Of a stretch of 64,000 bases of DNA, positions 58,017 through 64,000 are shown in pieces. The DNA comes from Alcaligenaceae bacterium. Lineage in GTDB: Bacteria; Pseudomonadota; Gammaproteobacteria; Burkholderiales; Burkholderiaceae_B. The notes under the pieces are model-generated. The model saw only the letters and a list, made by a program, of their open reading frames with translations, made no database searches and was not told where the DNA came from. Position numbers and translations under genes: made by a program. Every line of letters begins with the position of its first letter. The stretch's first letter is position 1. The stretch lies in NCBI GenBank assembly GCA_030538235.1, contig JAUNUJ010000002.1, positions 186,001 to 250,000 on the forward strand. The letters are read 5' to 3'.

Positions 58017-59516
58017 TTACTTTTCGGTGTCTTTTAGTGATGGAAGTTTAGACACTAGGCGTAAAGACACAGTCAAACCCTCTAACTGATAGTGTGGACG
58101 CAAGAAGAACTTGGCTGCATAATAGCCCGGATTATCAGGAATTTCGGTTACTTGAACTTCAGCTGCAGCTAACGGCTTGCGAGCTTTAGTTTCTTGCGAT
58201 GAGTTAACCGGATCACCATCAACGTAGTTCATAATCCAGTTATTTAACCAACGCTCCATATTGTCACGATCCGTAAAGGAGCCGACCTTGTCACGCACAA
58301 TACACTTTAAGTAGTGAGCAAAACGGCAGCACGCAAAGAGGTACGGTAAGCGCGCAGCTAAACGAGCATTAGCGGTTGCATCCGGATCATCATACTCTTC
58401 CGGCTTTTGTAAAGACTGGGCACCGATAAAGGCAGCAAAGTCGGAATTCTTGCGATGCACTAGGGGCATAAAGCCGTTTTTAGCCAGCTCAGCTTCGCGA
58501 CGATCACTAATCGCAATCTCGGTAGGACATTTCATATCCACACCGCCATCATCAGTCGGGAAAGTATGCGCTGGTAAACCATCAACCGCACCACCGGACT
58601 CAACACCGCGAATCGAAGTACACCAACCGTATTCTTTGAAAGAGCGATTGATATTGGCAGCCATGGCATAGGCCGAGTTAGCCCACGTGTAACGATCGTG
58701 ATTAGCGCCCTCAACTTCCTCTTCGAAGTCAAATTCATCCACCGGGTTGGTACGAGCACCATATGGCAAGCGAGCAAGGAAGCGCGGCATGGTTAAACCA
58801 AGATAACGTGCATCATCAGACTCACGTAGGCTTCTCCAAGCAGCATACTCGGTGTTGCTGAAGATCTTAGTCAAATCACGCGGATTGGAAAGCTCCTGCC
58901 AAGAATCCATCTGCATCACCGAAGGTGAAGCGCCTGAAATAAAGGGACAATGTGCAGCTGCGCCGATCTTGGCCATTTCACCTAATAACTCGACGTCTTG
59001 TGGGCTATGATCAAAGTGATAGTCACCAACGATACAACCGATAGGCTCACCACCGAACTGACCGTATTCCTCTTCGTAAATACGCTTGAAAATTGGGCTC
59101 TGATCCCAAGCTACGCCCTTGTAGCGCTTTAAAGTACGACCCAAATCCTTTTTGGAGATGTTCATAAAGCGAATTTTCAGAAGCTCATCAGTCTCGGTAT
59201 TATTAACAAGATAATGCAAACCGCGCCAAGCGCCTTCAAGCTTTTGAAACTCTTCGTGGTGCAAGATTTTATTAATCTGTTCAGATAGCTTACGATCGAT
59301 TTCAGCAATAATATGCTGAATTGTAGAGTACGCATCGGAAGACATCGTAACCGTGTTTTCCAATGCCTGTTGGGCTAAGGTCTTAACCGCATTTTCAACC
59401 GCATCGCGCGCTTCATCTGTTTTAGGCTTAAACTCTTTTTGTAAGAGAGAAGCCAAACCGTCAGCTTCAGCGACCTGTTGTTGTAAATCAACTTCTTTTA
59501 AAGAACTCGTGCTCAT
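58017..59516 (-). CDS. tssC: Type VI secretion contractile sheath large subunit TssC
   Basis: A 499-residue protein that with TssB forms the contractile sheath around the Hcp tube. Landmarks: E-G-A-W-R-G-L-H-Y-L-V (about 93-103), G-D-Y-H-F-D-H-S-P-Q-D-V-E-L-L (about 165-179), and R-F-L-A-R-L-P-Y-G at about 250. Length matches. It lies 12 bases after tssB and has AGGATAATAAA before its ATG. Confidence 0.97.
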   Translation of the reverse strand: MSTSSLKEVDLQQQVAEADGLASLLQKEFKPKTDEARDAVENAVKTLAQQALENTVTMSSDAYSTIQHIIAEIDRKLSEQINKILHHEEFQKLEGAWRGLHYLVNNTETDELLKIRFMNISKKDLGRTLKRYKGVAWDQSPIFKRIYEEEYGQFGGEPIGCIVGDYHFDHSPQDVELLGEMAKIGAAAHCPFISGASPSVMQMDSWQELSNPRDLTKIFSNTEYAAWRSLRESDDARYLGLTMPRFLARLPYGARTNPVDEFDFEEEVEGANHDRYTWANSAYAMAANINRSFKEYGWCTSIRGVESGGAVDGLPAHTFPTDDGGVDMKCPTEIAISDRREAELAKNGFMPLVHRKNSDFAAFIGAQSLQKPEEYDDPDATANARLAARLPYLFACCRFAHYLKCIVRDKVGSFTDRDNMERWLNNWIMNYVDGDPVNSSQETKARKPLAAAEVQVTEIPDNPGYYAAKFFLRPHYQLEGLTVSLRLVSKLPSLKDTEK

Positions 59517-59528
59517 TTTATTATCCTC

Positions 59529-60068
59529 TTAGTTCTCGTCATCGGCAGATGTCGCGTTATCAGTCGTCTGCTTAGGGGCAGCAGCCACTGATTTCAGTAA
59601 CGCCGGATTTTGTAAAACCTGATTAATTAGCTCCTCAGCGCCGGTCTTACCATCCATGTAAGTCAGCAAGTTGGCTAATTCAGTGCGCGCTTCCAATAAC
59701 TCAGCCAAAGGCTCGATCTTACGAGCGACATTGGCCGGATTAAAATCGTCCATGCTCTCAAAGGTCATATCGAGATTTAAAATGCCATCGCCGGTCAAGG
59801 TATTTTCGACTTGTAAAGCCACTCGCGGTTTGATTGATTTCATGCGATCGTCAAAGTTATCAATGTCGATCTCCATAAACTGACGCTCACTGATATCAGT
59901 CTGTGGCACCTCAGATTTACCGGCTAAGTCAGCCATCACTGCCATCACGAAAGGCAGTTGAATGGTACGTTCAGCGCCGTATATCTCAACGTCGTATTCG
60001 ATTTGAACTCGGGGCGCGCGGTTACGCGAAATAAATTTCTGACCGCTGGCGGTTTTTTTGCGTTGCAT
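59529..60068 (-). CDS. tssB: Type VI secretion contractile sheath small subunit TssB
   Basis: A 179-residue sheath subunit. The N-terminal basic segment, R-V-Q-I-E-Y-D-V-E-I-Y-G (about 20-31) and L-P-F-V-M-A-V-M-A-D-L-A-G are the family patterns, together with F-M-E-I-D-I-D-N-F-D-D-R-M. GGAG lies before ATG 60068. It is followed by tssC after 12 bases. Confidence 0.97.
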   Translation of the reverse strand: MQRKKTASGQKFISRNRAPRVQIEYDVEIYGAERTIQLPFVMAVMADLAGKSEVPQTDISERQFMEIDIDNFDDRMKSIKPRVALQVENTLTGDGILNLDMTFESMDDFNPANVARKIEPLAELLEARTELANLLTYMDGKTGAEELINQVLQNPALLKSVAAAPKQTTDNATSADDEN

Positions 60069-60126
60069 GTAATTTCTCCAAAAAACTAATCTTTAAAAAT
60101 CTAAATTGGTGCTTCTTGACTGGTAG

Positions 60127-61179
60127 CTAGTGCTCGTCATTGTTTTCTGTTTTGGCTAACCAGACATCAAACTGCTCATGACTGCCGGGCACCAAATCCT
60201 TGATCATGTCGTAAAAATTCAAGGGAATGGTTTGCTGCACTCGACGGATCAGATAGGGCGCAGGATGGCTAGGCTCATGTACTTCAAAATAACTACTGAC
60301 CTTTTCGAGAGCCAGTATGGCATCAGCTCTGGTACTAATGCTGACTTCCTTCCAAGACACGGCTTTAGGAGCTTCAAGCTTGTTGAGATTAGGGGTCGCA
60401 TGGGTACCAGGAGTGCTTTGCTCGCCCACCTCCTCGCCTAGCACCTCATCACTCAGAGCCTCTACGCTGACATCACCGACCAGGTTGACCACCACCTCAA
60501 GTAATTGCGTAGCGTGTTCAAACTCGGGACGCCATTCGTGACCGAGCTTTTCGAGCACAAAGGCTTCAATACTGCTTAAGGCCTGATGAGCTCTATATAA
60601 AGCGTTAATCTCGGCTTGCTGAGCGATTTTGGCTTGACTGAGCATCTCAGCTAAGCGCGCTCTGCCACCCGGAAAATCACTTTTAGTGCCGTCAATAATC
60701 TGCTCTGCTTCACGCAGGCTCAACTGCCCGTAATTACCGCTCAAAATAGGACTGGAACGCAAGATTCTCAGAATCCCGTCGACGGTAACCAAGGCACTGA
60801 GTGCATTGATTCTGGGAAAAGGATCCTCGTAACCGTCTTCCTCTACCAGAGGCGGGTGAATCGCATCCCAAAACTCGCTGATGGCCTTGAAAACAAGCTC
60901 CAAACCATCGGCATAACCGGACAACCCTCGTTGCGCTGTCCAAGTGCGTGCGAGCATCTCTAAGACCCGCACATCACATGTTTTCTCACAAAGGGCTAGG
61001 GCCTGGCGTTCGGCCTGACTCCACTCCGGTGACTCCGCTTCAATAATGGTGTCACCGAACTGTTGCTCCGGCTTGTACTCCAGGGAACGCATCAAAGCCA
61101 AAAACTCTTGGCTGTACTCTAAGTTCTCACCGCAATGTTCATTGCTAAAAGAACGAGTTATTTCTTCGAAAGTTACCAT
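60127..61179 (-). CDS. tssA: Type VI secretion protein TssA (ImpA N-terminal domain)
   Basis: A 350-residue protein with an ImpA_N domain (about residues 8-135), marked by G-E-N-L-E-Y-S and D-P-F-P-R-I-N-A-L. TssA primes and caps the assembling sheath and tube. The C-terminal part is shorter than in long TssA forms and ends in a helix-rich segment. ATG 61179 is preferred over the upstream TTG, with a poor ribosome site. It is the first structural tss gene in the visible run, 58 bases before tssB. Confidence 0.92.
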   Translation of the reverse strand: MVTFEEITRSFSNEHCGENLEYSQEFLALMRSLEYKPEQQFGDTIIEAESPEWSQAERQALALCEKTCDVRVLEMLARTWTAQRGLSGYADGLELVFKAISEFWDAIHPPLVEEDGYEDPFPRINALSALVTVDGILRILRSSPILSGNYGQLSLREAEQIIDGTKSDFPGGRARLAEMLSQAKIAQQAEINALYRAHQALSSIEAFVLEKLGHEWRPEFEHATQLLEVVVNLVGDVSVEALSDEVLGEEVGEQSTPGTHATPNLNKLEAPKAVSWKEVSISTRADAILALEKVSSYFEVHEPSHPAPYLIRRVQQTIPLNFYDMIKDLVPGSHEQFDVWLAKTENNDEH

Positions 61180-61248
61180 AATCGACAATCTTAACCATTG
61201 ATTGTTAATTTAATATGACCGTTGTGCTTCATTATCATGACAATTTAT

Positions 61249-63756
61249 CTACTCAAACTGATGACTCAGGCCAACACTGCCTCCGGGCTCAATCGTCACT
61301 GAGGTACGATAGGCCGGTAAATCACCATTAGTGATCACCACACTATAAGTTCCCGGGGCCAAGCGAACGGAATTTCGCGGCGGACTGGCACCATAGCCTC
61401 GACCATTAATACTGACATTACCCCAAGGACGAATATCAAGACTCAAGGTGCCCATGGCCTGCTGACGCTCACGTCGCTCCTTGTCTGCCTGCGCTTGTGC
61501 CTGTAAACGTTGACGCTCTTTTTCCTCTTCCTGCTGCAAACGGATACGTTCTTGACGCGCTTCACGCTCTTTTTCGGCAGCAATACGGCGCTCCTCCGCT
61601 TCACGCTCACGCTCTAACAGTCGTTGACGCTCCGCATCTTGTGCAGCAAAGGGGCTCTCGGCAGAACTAGGCGTTGTTGTTTCTTGGCTCTGAAGTGCTG
61701 TCAATTGCGCGTTACCTGCATGATTAATTGTGTTTTGAGCCGTGGCTGTCGTTTCAGTCTGAGCAACTTGGGCTGTCTCAACTGTCGATGTTGACTCTGT
61801 TTGCGGCACTGTACTTTCAACTGATGCTACAGATTGCTCCTCTTGTGCTGCTAATGGCGCCACCTCTACGCTCTCGCGAGGCTGTGCAACTAAGGTCGAT
61901 AAAAGCTCTGCTTCAGAACGTTCTGCCGGTGTGGCCACTGTCGCTTGGGGAGCTTCCGGCGCCACGAGAGTCTCTGGACTTGCCACCTCTTGCACAGGCT
62001 CTTGTTGTGGCTGTTGAGCTTGTTGAAGCTGCTGAGACTGTGGCTCTGAGGCACTCACAGTCGTGGCGCTGCTTGATTCAGTGAATAAAGGTAATGACGG
62101 CGTCTGTGGAATTGACTCCAGGGCAGAATTAACTGCTTGATTCGCTTGTTCAAGCTGTGCCAAAGCAGCTTCTTCAGCCGCCTTTGCTTGCGCTAAGGCT
62201 TCCTCTTGTATTTGTTCGTACTGAGCCTGAATATTTTCTATTTCTTTGTCAGTGTCCTTACTAAACAACAGATAGAATAGAGCGCTAAGTACCACGATTA
62301 AAGCAGCCGCTGCTGCACCATATACCGGCACCATCGAGGGCTTTTTACGTTGCTCTTGAAGCATTTTCTTCTGCGCCTTCAGCGAATCAAAGGGCTCATC
62401 AGCTTTAGGACTGTCCGCCGCCACAGCAACTGTAGTCGATTCAGTCTCCACTGTCTTAGCGGGCGTCTCCGCTGCCCGGCTTGAGACCTGTGTTTCAGCT
62501 TGCGACGATGTTGTTGCCGTGGTTGCGCTTAGCGGCTCCTTTAACGCTTCTTCGGGGGCTGCGACAGTTACTGGCACAGCGGCAAGAGGAGCCCCTCCCA
62601 TACCCAACTCATCAAGACCGATAGACGGTTTGGCAATATCTTTATCGCTCACCGTGGTAGCACTTATGGACTCCGCCTTGTCTTCAATCGGCTTCGACTG
62701 TTCAACAGGTGGCTGCACAGGCGTAGGTTCCGGCTCAGGTTCCGGCGTAGGTTCTGGCTTAGGCTCAGGCTTGGGTTCGGGCTTAGGCTCCGACTCCGGC
62801 ACGTGCACATTAAGCTCTGACGCTTCCTCGAGAGGCTTAACCACAGTCTCTGTTTGCTGCGGCTGTTCCGTGACTACCGACTTCTCCTCGACCGTAGGTA
62901 TAAGTGGTGCAACAGATAGTGGTTCTGTTACCGGTGCTTCAGACGCGCGAGGCGTTTCAGGAATCTCAGCGTCTTGGGTTATGGCAACCGTATCTTGAGC
63001 CTCCAAAGCAGCAGTTTCTTTTTCGATTCTGAGCTCTTCTGCGACTGCATCCGGCACCGCATCAAGCAATGGTTCCGGCGTCACTATAGCTACTGTGGCT
63101 GCGGTAGGAATTCCCGGCATGCCCGGAACTGATGGCGCCACATCGACACCGGTTCGTGCTTGCTGAAGCATAGGCTGCGCCTGATGCATCACCGGCACAC
63201 CAAGCATCTCGCTGAACTCGTCAAGACTACCGATACGATCTTTAATTTCAACTGCCGTGGCCATATCAATAGCGCGCAGATATTGCCTATTAAAACGACT
63301 TTCCAAACCTAATGAGGTTAAACGCTCTTGGTCATTGACCAAGCGATTAATGGCACTAATCGGTTGCGTTTTCAAAATCAAGAAACGCATAAGAGTCGCT
63401 AAGCCATATACATCCGTATGCTCACCCAAAGGCCAAGCCGCATCATCAGTATATTGCTCAAAGGCAGCACAAGCAGGCAGCGCAGGCTGTTGATCGCTTT
63501 CTTTACTTAAATCCTGACCAACCCCAGGTAACAAATGAAAACGTCCTGCCCTGTCTTGGAACACCGTATCCACAGACCACAGACCGTAGTATTTTTTTTG
63601 AGCGTAGAGCTGGGTCAGCGGCGCCCGCAAGTCAGCGATTAAGTCCTGCAGGTCCCCAGTACTGACCTTATCCGTCCATAATGCTGTTTGTCGCAACGGC
63701 TTCCAACTGTCAGGAATCTGACTCATGGCTTGAGAGATAAGAATATTAATTAACAT
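61249..63756 (-). CDS. T6SS-linked pseudokinase-PEGA membrane protein
   Basis: An 835-residue single-span protein of unusual make-up. Residues about 1-200 resemble the C-lobe of a Ser/Thr kinase ([15 protein letters not shown] followed by a helical tail), but the HRD and DFG loops appear as G-L-W-S-V-D-T and P-G-V-G, so catalysis looks lost. A Pro-Glu repeat run lies at about 322-347, a transmembrane segment at about 475-495, an Arg/Glu-rich coiled coil at about 706-767 and a PEGA domain at 768-835. Position upstream of tssA suggests a T6SS regulatory or anchoring role, perhaps in place of PpkA. A shorter start at 63726 is possible; neither has a ribosome site. Confidence 0.75.
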   Translation of the reverse strand: MLINILISQAMSQIPDSWKPLRQTALWTDKVSTGDLQDLIADLRAPLTQLYAQKKYYGLWSVDTVFQDRAGRFHLLPGVGQDLSKESDQQPALPACAAFEQYTDDAAWPLGEHTDVYGLATLMRFLILKTQPISAINRLVNDQERLTSLGLESRFNRQYLRAIDMATAVEIKDRIGSLDEFSEMLGVPVMHQAQPMLQQARTGVDVAPSVPGMPGIPTAATVAIVTPEPLLDAVPDAVAEELRIEKETAALEAQDTVAITQDAEIPETPRASEAPVTEPLSVAPLIPTVEEKSVVTEQPQQTETVVKPLEEASELNVHVPESEPKPEPKPEPKPEPTPEPEPEPTPVQPPVEQSKPIEDKAESISATTVSDKDIAKPSIGLDELGMGGAPLAAVPVTVAAPEEALKEPLSATTATTSSQAETQVSSRAAETPAKTVETESTTVAVAADSPKADEPFDSLKAQKKMLQEQRKKPSMVPVYGAAAAALIVVLSALFYLLFSKDTDKEIENIQAQYEQIQEEALAQAKAAEEAALAQLEQANQAVNSALESIPQTPSLPLFTESSSATTVSASEPQSQQLQQAQQPQQEPVQEVASPETLVAPEAPQATVATPAERSEAELLSTLVAQPRESVEVAPLAAQEEQSVASVESTVPQTESTSTVETAQVAQTETTATAQNTINHAGNAQLTALQSQETTTPSSAESPFAAQDAERQRLLEREREAEERRIAAEKEREARQERIRLQQEEEKERQRLQAQAQADKERRERQQAMGTLSLDIRPWGNVSINGRGYGASPPRNSVRLAPGTYSVVITNGDLPAYRTSVTIEPGGSVGLSHQFE

Positions 63757-63779
63757 GACATTAATCTTTTAAAATTGAA

Positions 63780-64000
63780 CTATTGAAAATATAGAAAAAG
63801 TGTTTTAAATAAGGCATTGTTTGGCGCCCCACCATGCACCTGGGCCCGTGACGCTGCTCCGGTCGCCTGATTTGTCCACCAATAACTATTACTACCGGTC
63901 GGATTAAAGTAATTCGCCAAATCCGGCCAAGAGGAATTCACTTCTTCAATACGCTCTATCGGCGGTTGCTCATGACCGGCATTTAAAATAGACAGAATAT
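63780..64000 (-). CDS. Partial gene of unknown function, C-terminal end only
   Basis: A frame enters from the right edge and ends at TAG (63780-63782), giving 72 visible residues. The tail contains W-P-D-L-A-N-Y-F-N-P-T-G-S-N-S-Y-W-W and ends F-L-Y-F-Q. No family is recognised from this piece. It lies 24 bases upstream of the pseudokinase gene on the same strand, so it is probably part of the T6SS operon. Confidence 0.6.
   Translation of the reverse strand, partial: ILSILNAGHEQPPIERIEEVNSSWPDLANYFNPTGSNSYWWTNQATGAASRAQVHGGAPNNALFKTLFLYFQ

Noticed and set aside
62519..62998. A plus-strand frame of 159 residues rich in Gly-Ser repeats
   Set aside because: It is the complement of the Pro-Glu repeat of the T6SS-linked protein on the minus strand; no start context or independent support.

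Overview
The window looks like the chromosome of a moderate-GC betaproteobacterium, most likely a low-GC member of the Alcaligenaceae. This rests on the RpoA C-terminus, the IF-1 and L36 forms, a Mg-type HemB, and TctA/TctB, TAXI-TRAP and ResB genes of the kind common near Bordetella and its relatives. The genus cannot be fixed from the sequence alone. No rRNA, tRNA, insertion sequence, phage or CRISPR array was found.

Layout. 1-2221 (minus): cytochrome c maturation factor ResB (cut by the window edge) and a diheme cytochrome c4-like protein. 2482-6778 (plus): engB, hemB, a strong terminator, then cutA overlapping dsbD. 6870-18239 (plus): an uptake and catabolism block with a fused 5-oxoprolinase/hydantoinase, a TRAP transporter (P-Q-M), a LOG-family protein and a four-gene spermidine/iron-type ABC transporter. 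18362-27375 (minus): the spc and alpha ribosomal operons (rplN to rplQ) with secY, infA, rpmJ and rpoA. The rpsD-rpoA and rpoA-rplQ gaps are long and contain hairpins. 27735-33116: biotin genes bioD, bioF and bioA with aspA (all minus) and dtd (plus).

33271-37052 (minus): a TAXI-type TRAP system (binding protein, fused 4TM/12TM permease, DUF1850 protein). 37274-41750 (plus): an aldehyde dehydrogenase, TctB and TctA without TctC, and a DedA protein. 41892-44820 (plus): MetY-type sulfhydrylase, an EamA exporter and a DUF2946-like small protein. 45051-51484 (plus): a complete cydABX-DC block for cytochrome bd oxidase, including a 44-residue CydX. 51608-54781: an orphan binding-protein domain without a signal peptide, a probable Tai4-family type VI immunity protein, an unrecognised membrane-anchored protein and a nuclease lipoprotein. 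55264-64000 (minus): part of a type VI secretion cluster (tssA, tssB, tssC, tagJ, tssF) led by a large protein joining a degenerate kinase lobe, a transmembrane helix, a coiled coil and a PEGA domain.

The genes suggest a respiratory organism living on organic and amino acids: several binding-protein-dependent importers, aspartate to fumarate conversion, possible pyroglutamate use, a high-affinity oxidase and c-type cytochromes. The most unusual part is the right end: a kinase-like T6SS accessory protein whose catalytic residues appear lost, and a nearby putative immunity protein with no visible cognate effector.
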